A DNA stretch of 64,000 bases from an uncultured Roseobacter sp. (lineage in GTDB: Bacteria > Pseudomonadota > Alphaproteobacteria > Rhodobacterales > Rhodobacteraceae), in contig NZ_CANLQB010000006.1 of the NCBI RefSeq assembly GCF_947493125.1, forward strand, positions 213,501-277,500, in the 5' to 3' direction. The first letter of the stretch is position 1. Each line of letters opens with the position of its first letter. Of this stretch, positions 1-8,360 are shown in pieces. The notes under the pieces were generated by a model. That model did no database searches, was not told the DNA's origin, and saw nothing but the letters and a program-made list of their open reading frames with translations. Both the position numbers and the translations under genes were made by a program.

Positions 1-293
1 GACGCCGAATGATGACCTGCTTGTGCAGGCACCGATACAGCAGATGTTTTCGGTGCCGCAAGCTTAGGGGCGAAGTCTGATGTCTTTGCTGCACTATCTC
101 GGAAAGCCAAAGCCGTGACAGGCGGTTTCTTCTCTATCGCGCCCTTCTCGGCCAAAACGCGTGCGCGTTCGATACGAGCGGTCGCCAAGCGTTCCTCCAG
201 GTCAATCTGAAGTGCCGCGCGCTCTGCGGATGTCGGCTGATTTTCTTGTTTTACGGAATGCTCCGATCCGCTTTGCCCAAACTCGGCTGACAT
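1..293 (-). CDS. hypothetical protein, C-terminal part beyond window edge
   Basis: An open frame runs leftwards from an ATG at 291-293 to the window edge without a stop, giving 97 codons. The visible N-terminus starts MSAEFGQSGSEHS and continues with a charged, probably helical stretch rich in Arg, Ala and Glu (around residues 28-58), then an Ala/Pro/Lys/Ser-rich part that may be disordered. There is no signal peptide or membrane segment in the visible part. I do not recognise the family. It lies 193 bases downstream of bchJ on the same strand, so it might be read from the same transcript, but nothing visible links it to pigment synthesis. Confidence 0.5.
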   Translation of the reverse strand, partial: MSAEFGQSGSEHSVKQENQPTSAERAALQIDLEERLATARIERARVLAEKGAIEKKPPVTALAFRDSAAKTSDFAPKLAAPKTSAVSVPAQAGHHSA

Positions 294-486
294 AAACACG
301 CACTCCAAGTACCAATTGTTACAAAAGCGAATCTAAAAAATGCTCGTTCAGCCTACAGGCGTTTCGGCTATTTTGCAAAGTTAGGGGTGCGGCTGGGGCA
401 CAATGGGCCAGTCTGGGTCAAGTCCCTCTGAGCCAACCATCCAGTTGGCGCTCGAAAAATATGAAGCCGGATGGATGAGCCCGTCT

Positions 487-1098
487 TCAAGTATCGCTGA
501 TCGTGCTCTCCATTGACATACGAAATTCGCATAAATCGCTGTTCCGCTGCGCACAGCACCTGATCTCTGTGCAACGGCAGTGGGGATGGACCAAACGACG
601 ATAGAGGCGCTCAAAGACAGCGGCGTGCCACGCGCAGAGCGGAGTGTGGCTAACCTCGCCGCGTATCACAGGGTTATCTTTGATGTAGAAGGTCCAAGGA
701 TCAGACGCCGAGAAGGCACCGGACCCTGCGAATGTCCAAGCATGTTTTGCGATTGCGCGAGAGAGAAACCGTGCAGCAGGTCGGGCGGGCAACGCCCGCA
801 GTACGTATTGCGCCGGTTTGGGAATGCGGTGACGCAAAATGTAATCTGCCGTGTCCCGGCCTGCCGCTGTCGTCAGACTGGTTGCCACGGTCGGCTCCTC
901 GGCACGCAGAAGCTGGTGCAACCGCGCGGCATCTTCCTCGGGGATCATGTGTCTGCCGTCGGGGATTTCCAGGATGCCCGCCCTCTCAAGCGTCGCCTTC
1001 ATATTCTGACGCCCGCCGAGGCTTTCGAGATGCGGCAACAATTGTAGGACCGCATTTGGGCCGATCAGCCCCCGGTGCTCAGTTGCGGTGTCAGGCAT
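487..1098 (-). CDS. bchJ: bacteriochlorophyll biosynthesis protein BchJ (V4R domain)
   Basis: The protein of 203 residues resembles BchJ of purple phototrophs: an N-terminal part beginning [19 protein letters not shown] and a C-terminal V4R-type domain with clustered Cys and His ([14 protein letters not shown], then [12 protein letters not shown]). BchJ was first taken as the 4-vinyl (8-vinyl) reductase of chlorophyllide synthesis. Later work gave that reaction to BciA/BciB and suggested an accessory or pigment-carrier role, so the exact function is open. The start ATG at 1096-1098 overlaps the end of bchE by 8 bases, which argues for translational coupling. A longer frame upstream lies wholly inside bchE and is not used. 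Confidence 0.85.
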   Translation of the reverse strand: MPDTATEHRGLIGPNAVLQLLPHLESLGGRQNMKATLERAGILEIPDGRHMIPEEDAARLHQLLRAEEPTVATSLTTAAGRDTADYILRHRIPKPAQYVLRALPARPAARFLSRAIAKHAWTFAGSGAFSASDPWTFYIKDNPVIRGEVSHTPLCAWHAAVFERLYRRLVHPHCRCTEIRCCAQRNSDLCEFRMSMESTISDT

Positions 1099-2755
1099 CC
1101 TCAATCTGTGCGTCGCTTCCGCCGCACGCCCGGACCTTGGCACCGTTTGGCATCTGAAATGCCTCCTTACGATTGACCGAACGGTCCTTCATCTGGGCGC
1201 GCACAGCCTCGCGCCGCTCGGCGGCACGGGCCGCGCGATCAGCGGAAGCTTCCCAATCATCCAGTTGCGCCTCCGCCAACTGTCGTGTGTCATCGAAATG
1301 GAAATCCACTGTCTTTTTCGTCTGCGGTCCCCAATACCCGGCTTTGCCAAGATCATAGAATGTCCGCTGGAAACCGGCCTTCAGAAAGGCATAGAGGCAG
1401 CCCAAAAGGTACCGTCTGCGAAAACCGGTGCCCCGCCATGGATAGTGAAACAAGGCCTTTCGGGAGTAGAACCGCCTATAGTTGTTCATTACGCCGTCTA
1501 ACAACTCACCCCGTTCCATGGCAGCGGGTTTCATAATGGGTGTGACGAAATTATACTTTGAGAAATCGTAGATCTGGACTTGATCCTTCAACTCCTGAAA
1601 CAGCGGCGTGAACGGCCACGGCGTGTACATGGACCAGTTGGCAAGGTCAGGCTGCCAGTCCCACGCCATACGGAAGGTCTCTTCGAGCGTTTCAGGCGTC
1701 TCGTTATCCAATCCGACGATGAACTGAGCCTCGACCAGAATGTCGGCCTCGCGCAACAACCTGATGGCGGTCTTGTTCTCCTCGACCTTTGTCTCCTTGT
1801 TGAACTGGTCGAGCTTCATCTGCGCTGCGGCTTCGGTGCCGAGCGACACATGCACCAGCCCTGCCTTGCGATAAAACTTCAGCAAGTCCCGGTCGCGATA
1901 GATATCCGTCACGCGGGTGTTGATACCCCATTTCACCCGTCTCGGCAGGTCACGGTCAATCAGTTCCTCACAGAAGGCGACGAACTTCTTCTTGTTGATG
2001 GTGGGCTCTTCGTCAGCGAGAATGAAGAAACCCACGCCGTGGTTTTCGACCAAATCCTCAATCTCATCCACCACATCCCGTGGGTCCCGAACCCGGTAGT
2101 CGCGCCAGAACTTCCATTGACTGCAGAATGAGCACGTGAATGGGCAGCCCCGCGCCAAGTTGGGGATCGCTACCCGCGTGCCCAAGGGGATATAGATGTA
2201 CTTCTCCCAGTCGAGCACGCTCCAGTCGGGTTTGATAGAAGAGAGATCTTTGACGGTCGAAGCGGCGGGTGTCGCAATGATCTCAGTGCCATCGCGAAAC
2301 GCCAAGCCATTGATCTTCCGCCGATCCGCTGGCCAGCGCCCTTCCTGAATCGCCCTCATGAGATCGGTGCATATCTCTTCGCCCTCACCTCGAACGACCA
2401 CATCAACCCATGGCGCTTCAGAGAGCACCTGTTTGAACATGAACGTGGCGTGCACTCCGCCCAGAACCCGCACGGCCTCGGGCACAACCTCGCTGGCAAC
2501 CTTCAGAACGTCTTCTGCGCGATAGATCGATGGTGTGATCGCTGTCACGCCAACCACATCTGGCTTCAGATCCTCCATCCGCCTTGCCAGATCGGCATCG
2601 GTCAAGTTGTCGGTCATCGCGTCAATGAAGTGAATATCGCTGAAACCGGCCTGCCGCAGGTGTCCCGTAAGATATGCCACCCAAGCGGGCGGCCACGTCC
2701 CTGCAATCTCGGCTCCGCCAGATCGATAGTTTGGATGGACGAATAGAATGCGCAT
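1091..2755 (-). CDS. bchE: anaerobic Mg-protoporphyrin IX monomethyl ester oxidative cyclase BchE
   Basis: BchE forms the isocyclic ring E of (bacterio)chlorophyll without oxygen, using a cobalamin and a radical-SAM cluster. The 554-residue protein has an N-terminal B12-binding-like domain ([14 protein letters not shown], with the VLGGVHATF stretch near residue 98) and a radical-SAM domain whose CxxxCxxC motif lies in [10 protein letters not shown] (Cys 204, 208, 211). The start at 2755 is chosen because GGAGG (2761-2765) sits 5 bases upstream. An in-frame ATG at 2767 would place this Shine-Dalgarno sequence inside the gene. bchJ follows with an 8-base overlap. PpsR- and FnrL-like sites lie directly upstream, as expected for a gene repressed by oxygen and light. 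Confidence 0.95.
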   Translation of the reverse strand: MRILFVHPNYRSGGAEIAGTWPPAWVAYLTGHLRQAGFSDIHFIDAMTDNLTDADLARRMEDLKPDVVGVTAITPSIYRAEDVLKVASEVVPEAVRVLGGVHATFMFKQVLSEAPWVDVVVRGEGEEICTDLMRAIQEGRWPADRRKINGLAFRDGTEIIATPAASTVKDLSSIKPDWSVLDWEKYIYIPLGTRVAIPNLARGCPFTCSFCSQWKFWRDYRVRDPRDVVDEIEDLVENHGVGFFILADEEPTINKKKFVAFCEELIDRDLPRRVKWGINTRVTDIYRDRDLLKFYRKAGLVHVSLGTEAAAQMKLDQFNKETKVEENKTAIRLLREADILVEAQFIVGLDNETPETLEETFRMAWDWQPDLANWSMYTPWPFTPLFQELKDQVQIYDFSKYNFVTPIMKPAAMERGELLDGVMNNYRRFYSRKALFHYPWRGTGFRRRYLLGCLYAFLKAGFQRTFYDLGKAGYWGPQTKKTVDFHFDDTRQLAEAQLDDWEASADRAARAAERREAVRAQMKDRSVNRKEAFQMPNGAKVRACGGSDAQIEDA

Positions 2756-2769
2756 AGCCGCCTCCATTG

Positions 2770-2787
2770 TGTAAACCAAAAATTACA
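2770..2787. promoter_or_regulatory. PpsR/CrtJ operator upstream of bchE
   Basis: The site is TGT-N12-ACA with exact spacing, the established consensus of the photosynthesis repressor PpsR/CrtJ; its outer bases extend the symmetry (TGTGT...ACACA, 2768-2789). It lies 14 bases before the bchE start codon, so a bound repressor would cover the start of the transcript. A second half-spaced copy was not found in the short upstream region. Confidence 0.8.
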
Positions 2788-2806
2788 CAATAGCAGTCCG
2801 ACAGGA

Positions 2807-2820
2807 TTGACATAGATCAA
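2807..2820. promoter_or_regulatory. FnrL-type box upstream of bchE
   Basis: TTGACATAGATCAA matches the FNR consensus TTGAT-N4-ATCAA at nine of ten defined bases. It lies 51 bases upstream of the bchE start codon and 19 bases beyond the PpsR site. FNR-type activation of anaerobic tetrapyrrole genes, including bchE, has been described in Rhodobacter, so the combination with the PpsR site is biologically coherent. Confidence 0.7.
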
Positions 2821-2850
2821 CTGTTCGCTTTTCGCGCGCCTAAGGCGACT

Positions 2851-4413
2851 TCAAGTATCGCGCAATCGCAATATCGCGATCCAGGGATAGTCTTCGCCGC
2901 GCTGCCTTCGAGGCTGCAAAAGTCCGCTTCCGTCGATAGTCGGTCGCTTCGCCTTGACTGAGTTTTCCACATTTCCGCCGACTGTCGTGATCGTGCCTTG
3001 GCTTTGATCTACGTCCGTCACGAAATCGGAGTGGGACGGGTAGTAACCGTCAATCTTCAGGTGATCCAAGGCAGCCGCGAGATCAAAGCGTGATGCAGTG
3101 GACCGACCGTAGTGCACAATATCTCCTGGGCGTGGAGGATACACTTGAGGATCCATGACTTCAAAAAGAGGGGAGGCGAGACGCTCTTCGACAAGATCCT
3201 CGAAGTATTTCCAGTGCGCCTGCGCACATTTAAAGCGGGTCTCTCCAACGCCCTGTTCGGAGATCGCCCAGCTGATAAATGCGGCGGACCATGCCGGATT
3301 GCCGGTGCTTCCATCGGCAAATGTGACGACTGACCGGCCATGATAGGGCAGACCCAGCGCCTTCCAATAGTCACCCACGCGCGCAAAGTGGGGCTCTTCA
3401 TCTTCTTTATGCCGACCATTGGCAAAGCGTTCCAACTCGGCATTCAGTGTCGCAAGCAAACCGGCGCGCAGTCCGACCACGCCGCTCACCCCCGGACCTG
3501 CACCGCGCCCATCGAATACCGGGGACCACGTGCCGAAGTGAATTGCGTGGGCTTTCGGCAATCGCGTTCCCGGCGCAAACCCGTGATAGTGAACGTCTTC
3601 ACGGCTCTCGTCGCCAAACATCGCAACAGCATTGGCCACCACATGGTTTCCCCATTGCGATAACGCTGTCACCGACGACAAAAACGGGTTCAGAAAATGG
3701 GTGGCGCCACCGAGCACCCCGGCCCGACCGTTGACACGGGCCTGCAGATAATCGCGAACAATACCCTCGATCTGTGATTTTGCAGCAGTGAGCCCCGACC
3801 AGCTGCCAACGGAATTGATGGCTGAAAACTGGAAGGGCTGATCAACAACGGCCTGAATGCCGGACGGAAAAGAGGGATGCACAACTCGGTTGAGGATCGT
3901 CTCGACAACCGCTTCAAGCCCGCCGATCAATTGATCGGCTCCGTACTTCCCGAAATGGCCTACTTCGCTTTGCGCAACACGGGCCAAGGCGTCGAAGTCT
4001 TGTGGTGTGATTTCGACGCGCAGGTGATCGCCAGTCGCAGGTTGTGGTGCGATGGGCTGCTGAACATGCAGTGCGATATCCGGCGCCACGTCAACGACGG
4101 CAGGTATGTCAGGCGTAGGCGAAGAAGGTACGCCCTGCGCATCCAGCATGCGTTTGAGCCGCGCAACGACCCGCGCCTGCTTCGCCAACTCCGAAGCGGC
4201 AAGGGCTTGCAGCGCGCTCACCGCCTGGGTCAACCGTCCCAGACGCCATGCGTCGGACAAGGCCTGAAGCTTATCCGCAATCGCGATCTTTGCGTTCAAC
4301 TCAGTCTGCAACCGATCACGGTCCGCCCCGGATGTTGCCGACAACTCCATTTGCAGGTCGATAATCGCCGTTGCGATCTGAGTAATTTCAGATCGATACG
4401 GATTTTCTGACAT
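2851..4413 (-). CDS. SleB-like/DUF2272 two-domain peptidoglycan hydrolase
   Basis: The 520-residue protein has an N-terminal region with coiled-coil tendency (residues 1-95), a linker, and a SleB/CwlJ-like cell wall hydrolase domain (about 140-260) with the Glu of LARVAQSEVGHFG near residue 150 as likely catalytic acid. A C-terminal DUF2272 region (about 320-515) contains NPAWSAAFISW, PGDIVHYGRS, a conserved HSDFVTDVD and GGNVENSV, resembling NlpC/CHAP-like folds. No signal peptide is visible, so export would need another route, or the protein acts after release, as in phage-like lysins. The ATG at 4413 has GGGAGG 7 bases upstream. The following gene (minus strand) is bchE, 95 bases away, with its own operators, so the two are probably separate units. 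Confidence 0.7.
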   Translation of the reverse strand: MSENPYRSEITQIATAIIDLQMELSATSGADRDRLQTELNAKIAIADKLQALSDAWRLGRLTQAVSALQALAASELAKQARVVARLKRMLDAQGVPSSPTPDIPAVVDVAPDIALHVQQPIAPQPATGDHLRVEITPQDFDALARVAQSEVGHFGKYGADQLIGGLEAVVETILNRVVHPSFPSGIQAVVDQPFQFSAINSVGSWSGLTAAKSQIEGIVRDYLQARVNGRAGVLGGATHFLNPFLSSVTALSQWGNHVVANAVAMFGDESREDVHYHGFAPGTRLPKAHAIHFGTWSPVFDGRGAGPGVSGVVGLRAGLLATLNAELERFANGRHKEDEEPHFARVGDYWKALGLPYHGRSVVTFADGSTGNPAWSAAFISWAISEQGVGETRFKCAQAHWKYFEDLVEERLASPLFEVMDPQVYPPRPGDIVHYGRSTASRFDLAAALDHLKIDGYYPSHSDFVTDVDQSQGTITTVGGNVENSVKAKRPTIDGSGLLQPRRQRGEDYPWIAILRLRDT

Positions 4414-4448
4414 GGCTCAGCCTCCCAAAAAATCGAATTGAAATTCTC

Positions 4449-5261
4449 TCAAAAAACGCCCACGAGCGCCCGATATGCGGCCTCAATCTCTGTGACATGT
4501 CGATCAATGTTTTCAGCGGATTCCGCCAAGAGACTTAAGCCGGACTGTCCGGTGCCGCCTGCTTCCGCGCGCAGTCTCAGGATTTCCAGATCTTTCCGGG
4601 TTTGATCAATCATCAGAACCCAGGTGGCCAACATCCCTCGAAATGTCTCCAACTTCTCTGCACTGCCACCGGACAAGGCGGTGGCCAAACGCGCCGTCTG
4701 ATACATATCCGCAGTATCGTCGCGCATGATCCCGAGGAATGTATCCACGGCCGCTGCGTTTTCACGAATTCCGCGCACGAACTCATCCTGGTCTGCGCGG
4801 GCCAGCGAGAGATTGGCGAGCACCTGAACTGCGCCAATGACGGCACGCACCTGCGCACCTGCGCCCTGCCCGGCGATCAAAGTCGCTGTATTGGCCGAGG
4901 CGGCATTCAGACGCTCGATCTCGTCCCGTTGCAGGCTTAGGGTGCTATTATCGGCATACCGTGCAAGCACCTCGTTGAAGGTCGTTGCAGCAGCGAAGCC
5001 TTCAGTAATGGTCAGGCTGATCGGCGATAGCGCATTCGGCGAATAAACGTCTGCAAAATCTGGGTCGAACGTCGCTGGATCTGTCCGCCTCTTTCGGGAC
5101 ATCTTGTCGTACTGGTTGTAGGCATCGACGACTTGCACGGAAGCGTCCCGCGCTGCATCGTATGACTGTCTGTAATCCTGAAAGGCAGTTGAGCCGGGGA
5201 CGGTACATCCCATAGCAAAAATGCACATCGCAACGACGGCATATGGACGAAAAATGGACAT
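4449..5261 (-). CDS. putative lipoprotein, helical, unknown function
   Basis: The 270-residue protein starts MSIFRPYAVVAMCIFAMGC, a signal peptide ending in a lipobox-like AMGC, so Cys19 is probably lipidated. The rest is mostly helical and Ala/Leu/Glu-rich, without recognised motifs. The start at 5261 is preferred because the signal sequence begins there; the frame extends further upstream without signal character. It lies 35 bases before the peptidoglycan hydrolase gene on the same strand, so the two may form an operon acting on the cell envelope. I do not recognise the family. Confidence 0.6.
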   Translation of the reverse strand: MSIFRPYAVVAMCIFAMGCTVPGSTAFQDYRQSYDAARDASVQVVDAYNQYDKMSRKRRTDPATFDPDFADVYSPNALSPISLTITEGFAAATTFNEVLARYADNSTLSLQRDEIERLNAASANTATLIAGQGAGAQVRAVIGAVQVLANLSLARADQDEFVRGIRENAAAVDTFLGIMRDDTADMYQTARLATALSGGSAEKLETFRGMLATWVLMIDQTRKDLEILRLRAEAGGTGQSGLSLLAESAENIDRHVTEIEAAYRALVGVF

Positions 5262-5450
5262 CTCAAAACGCCTGAAAAACTTAAAATAATGAACTGATGG
5301 TGACACAGCCATGCAATTCCCGTCAAGCGAGCGTCTTGTTGCAGTGCAGCAATCAGAATGGCGGCGCAGCAATCTGGCTGCATCAACTGTCGTTTTGTCG
5401 AACCAGAATTCGGTTCATTGACTGCGCGGTTTAGGATCGTGGCAGAACTT

Positions 5451-6233
5451 TCAATACCGTGCGATCGCAATCCATTCCGTCCAAATAATGCCCGCGCTGT
5501 CAAACAGCAGCTTTGAGCCTGCCAAGAAGAGAAATCCATAGACCAAGCGGATGAAAACAGCGGGAGCTAAGAAACGGTGGAGCAACAAGCCCAGCCCAAT
5601 TCCCACAAACAGCATCGGAGCCAGTACAAAACTGACCGAAATGCTCTCTTGGGAGAACTGCCCCATGGCCCCATAGGCCAGTGTTTTCACCGCGTTCATC
5701 GCAAAGAAGAACATCGTGTTTGTGCCCACAAAGACCGACTTATCCATGTTCTGGCGCAAGAGTATTCCTTTGACGGGCGGGCCACCGGCATGGGCAACGA
5801 AACTTGCAAACCCGGAGAGCGCACCAAGACCAAAAATCGCAAAAGTGGATGACGTCGCCGGTGTGCGTTCCCTCCTTTGAGCCAGCACAAACTGGGCCAC
5901 GAAGAGCAACGCCAAAACCCCTATGGCAAAGCGGATGACGTCGGCGCTCATCCACTGAAAGGTGATCCCTCCAACGGCCAGGCCAACTGCAGCGCCCGGA
6001 AGCAACATGGACACGACGCGCCGGTTCCAATGGGACCGGTACTTCCAGACGATAATGAAATCCATCGCCAGGAGGATCGGCATAAGCACGGCCACCGCGA
6101 ACTGTGGAGCGACGTAAAGGCTCATTAAGGGCACTGACATGACACCAAGACCACCGCCAAAGCCGCTCTTGGAGATACCGGTGATAAATACCGCAGTCGC
6201 TGCAACGAAATAAAAAGTTGCGCTCAGGTCCAT
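5451..6233 (-). CDS. TauE/SafE family membrane transporter
   Basis: The 260-residue, strongly hydrophobic protein has about eight predicted membrane segments and the family's typical N-terminus with GISKSGFGGGLGVMSVPLM and the second-half repeat SGFASFVAHAGGPP. Members of this family export sulfite, sulfoacetate or other organic anions; the substrate here cannot be told from sequence. ATG at 6233 is used; an upstream in-frame TTG at 6245 is less likely. It is divergent from a LysR-type gene only 93 bases away, which suggests that this regulator controls it. Confidence 0.85.
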   Translation of the reverse strand: MDLSATFYFVAATAVFITGISKSGFGGGLGVMSVPLMSLYVAPQFAVAVLMPILLAMDFIIVWKYRSHWNRRVVSMLLPGAAVGLAVGGITFQWMSADVIRFAIGVLALLFVAQFVLAQRRERTPATSSTFAIFGLGALSGFASFVAHAGGPPVKGILLRQNMDKSVFVGTNTMFFFAMNAVKTLAYGAMGQFSQESISVSFVLAPMLFVGIGLGLLLHRFLAPAVFIRLVYGFLFLAGSKLLFDSAGIIWTEWIAIARY

Positions 6234-6326
6234 GACGAAATCCAATCAGTTCATCACACATTTAGCGAACTCAAATAAATCTCAAAAACGGTTTTATAAG
6301 ATCAAAAAAATTGCAATAAGGGATTT

Positions 6327-7178
6327 ATGAAAGACCTGAATGCCTTGGAAAGCTTTATCGTTGCAGCCGACACGTTGAACTTTTCCGTGGCCGCAGATCG
6401 TCGGAATACGGTGCAGTCCGCTATCAGTACTCACATCCGCAAGCTCGAAGCCGAAATCGGGTGCGCGCTCTTTGAACGGGGCCGTGGCAAGCCGATGTCG
6501 CTTACGGCGGAAGGCGAAGCTTTCGCAGTCTATGCCAGGCGCATTCTCGGGCTCTCCGATGAAGCGATCAGAGCAGTCCGCGGCGCGCGCACCTTGCGAC
6601 GCGTTCGGTTGGGAACGACGGTGACGCTCGCGATGTCTGTCGTCACCAAGGCACTGCGGGCCTTTGCAGAGGTTGAACCGGACGTGCAGATCCACATCCA
6701 GTGCGAGCGCAGCGATGCTTTGCTGGCTTTGCTCGACGCTGGTGAGATCGACGTTGCCTTCATGATGGACCAAGGACGCCGCGCAGGGAGAGAATTTGTA
6801 GAAGCGACACCCTTGGTATGGGTCGGCACGGACGCCTTTGAAATCAATAGTGCGCAGGATGTGCCGCTGGTCTTTTTGACGGATGGTCGCGACCTGCGCG
6901 CCTACGCTTTCGAAGCTTTGGACCGCGTCGACCGGTCTGGATATCTGGCGCATCTCAGCCCGCACCCTATTGGCGTTCGCGCATTCGTCTTGGCTGGCCT
7001 CGCGATGACCGTCATGCCAGCGACTGCGGTCGCACCGCCTTTGTCAGACCTTGGCGAGCACCTTGGGTTACCACCGCTGACAGACGTCGCGCTGTCCCTC
7101 TACCGCGACCCGAAACGATCATCAGATGAAGTCAAAACCCTTTCCACTATTCTGAATGAGCAATTGATCAGCAGATAG
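6327..7178 (+). CDS. LysR-family transcriptional regulator
   Basis: The 283-residue protein begins with a LysR winged helix-turn-helix (about residues 3-62: LESFIVAADTLNFSVAADR, then AISTHIRKLEAEIGCALFER), followed by a periplasmic-binding-protein-like effector domain from about residue 90. It is transcribed away from the TauE/SafE gene; the 93-base gap between them is AT-rich and is the likely place of a shared operator. The inducer is unknown, though a small anion exported by the neighbouring transporter is a reasonable guess. Its stop faces that of the aminotransferase gene, 30 bases away. Confidence 0.9.
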   Translation: MKDLNALESFIVAADTLNFSVAADRRNTVQSAISTHIRKLEAEIGCALFERGRGKPMSLTAEGEAFAVYARRILGLSDEAIRAVRGARTLRRVRLGTTVTLAMSVVTKALRAFAEVEPDVQIHIQCERSDALLALLDAGEIDVAFMMDQGRRAGREFVEATPLVWVGTDAFEINSAQDVPLVFLTDGRDLRAYAFEALDRVDRSGYLAHLSPHPIGVRAFVLAGLAMTVMPATAVAPPLSDLGEHLGLPPLTDVALSLYRDPKRSSDEVKTLSTILNEQLISR

Positions 7179-7208
7179 GGCGGCAAACGACGCAGCCACC
7201 CGAACGTG

Positions 7209-8168
7209 TCAGTCCTGCCTCACCTTCATCTGAGTGACGTGGCGCGCGATCAAATCCTTATACAGCGCACGAATACGCTGGGTGACGGGGCCTGCAGCCG
7301 CGTGTTCACCCACCGGCTTTCCGTCGATTTCAGAGACCGGTGTTTGTGCTCCGAAAGTCCCTGTCAGAAAGGCCTCCTCGGCCCCATATGCCTCGTAGAG
7401 CGAATAGTTCTTCTCGCGAACGGGGATGTCGTTTGCCCTGCATAAATCGATGACCTTCTGTCGCGTGACACCATTCATGCAGTAGTCTCCGGTAGACGTC
7501 CAAACTTCGCCTCTGCGTACGATGAAGAAGTTGCAGGCGTTGGTTGTGTTTACAAAGCCATGCGGGTCCAGCATGAGGCCCTCATCAGCGCCGGCCTGCT
7601 CTGCCTGGAGGTACGCGATGACGCAGTTCAGCTTTGAGTGGCTGTTATACTTGGCATCCTGCGACATTGGCAGCCCTCGGATCTGTGGGACAGTTGCAAG
7701 ACGGATACCCTTTTCAAGCAAGCTCTCCGAAGGTTTGGAATGCTCCACGATTGCCACAACCGTCGGGCCAGATTGGCTCAGCTTTGGATGTTGAAAAGGT
7801 TTTGCTTTGACGCCGCGCGTTATCATCAGGCGACAATGGGCATCGGTCGTGATCTGATTGGCCGCAGCGGTCGCATTGAGGGCCGCATGAATCTCATCCC
7901 GGCTCATGCCTATCTCAATCGACACAGCCTTGCAGGAGTCGAAAAGTCGGTCCATGTGGTCGTCGAAAAACGCCCACACACCGTCGTAGAGACGCAGTCC
8001 CTCCCACATGCCATCACCGAGCATGAAACCCGAATCGTAAACAGAAACGACAGCCTGCTCCCGTGGAACTATGTCACCGTTAACGAATATCTGAAGCGCT
8101 CTGTTGCGCGGGTCTTCTTCGGCATCATGCGTGGTCAGGCTTTTTGAGTGTCGGTCCATAATGCGCAC
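7209..8168 (-). CDS. class IV aminotransferase (BCAT/D-amino-acid transaminase fold)
   Basis: The 319-residue PLP enzyme shows the class IV fold: VNGDIVPREQAVVSVYDSGFMLGDGMWEG near residues 29-57, the PLP lysine in YNSHSKLNC (Lys179), and the C-terminal phosphate-binding loop FLTGTFGAQTPV. Fold-type IV members act on branched-chain L-amino acids, D-amino acids or amines; the exact substrate is not decidable here. It carries about 25 extra residues at the N-terminus. The start is GTG at 8168 because the strong Shine-Dalgarno sequence at 8177-8184 is 8-9 bases before it and too far from the in-frame ATG at 8159. No other amino-acid genes adjoin it. Confidence 0.85.
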   Translation of the reverse strand: MRIMDRHSKSLTTHDAEEDPRNRALQIFVNGDIVPREQAVVSVYDSGFMLGDGMWEGLRLYDGVWAFFDDHMDRLFDSCKAVSIEIGMSRDEIHAALNATAAANQITTDAHCRLMITRGVKAKPFQHPKLSQSGPTVVAIVEHSKPSESLLEKGIRLATVPQIRGLPMSQDAKYNSHSKLNCVIAYLQAEQAGADEGLMLDPHGFVNTTNACNFFIVRRGEVWTSTGDYCMNGVTRQKVIDLCRANDIPVREKNYSLYEAYGAEEAFLTGTFGAQTPVSEIDGKPVGEHAAAGPVTQRIRALYKDLIARHVTQMKVRQD

Positions 8169-8176
8169 CAGCGTGC

Positions 8177-8184
8177 TCCCTCCC
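8177..8184 (-). promoter_or_regulatory. Shine-Dalgarno sequence deciding a GTG start
   Basis: On the minus strand this reads GGGAGGGA, a strong ribosome binding site. It fits the GTG at 8166-8168 (8 bases of spacing) and not the ATG at 8157-8159. Confidence 0.6.
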
Positions 8185-8360
8185 TATTTGTCCCCGCTAT
8201 TCTTACCGCAGTGCTAGTCGATTAAGCCACTCTCCAGAGGGTTCTGATTTGCGAAAGATGGCATGCTTTGAGAGCCGAGGGCGCGTAAGACCAAAAACGC
8301 AATGCTGCCGGGCTGTGGCGGCTCAGGTGTTCCGGACTGGAAGGTTGTTTGACCGAGGAG

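Noticed and set aside
580..2131. Several plus-strand frames across bchJ and bchE
   Set aside because: They are shadows of the minus-strand pigment genes, with no start sites or recognisable domains.
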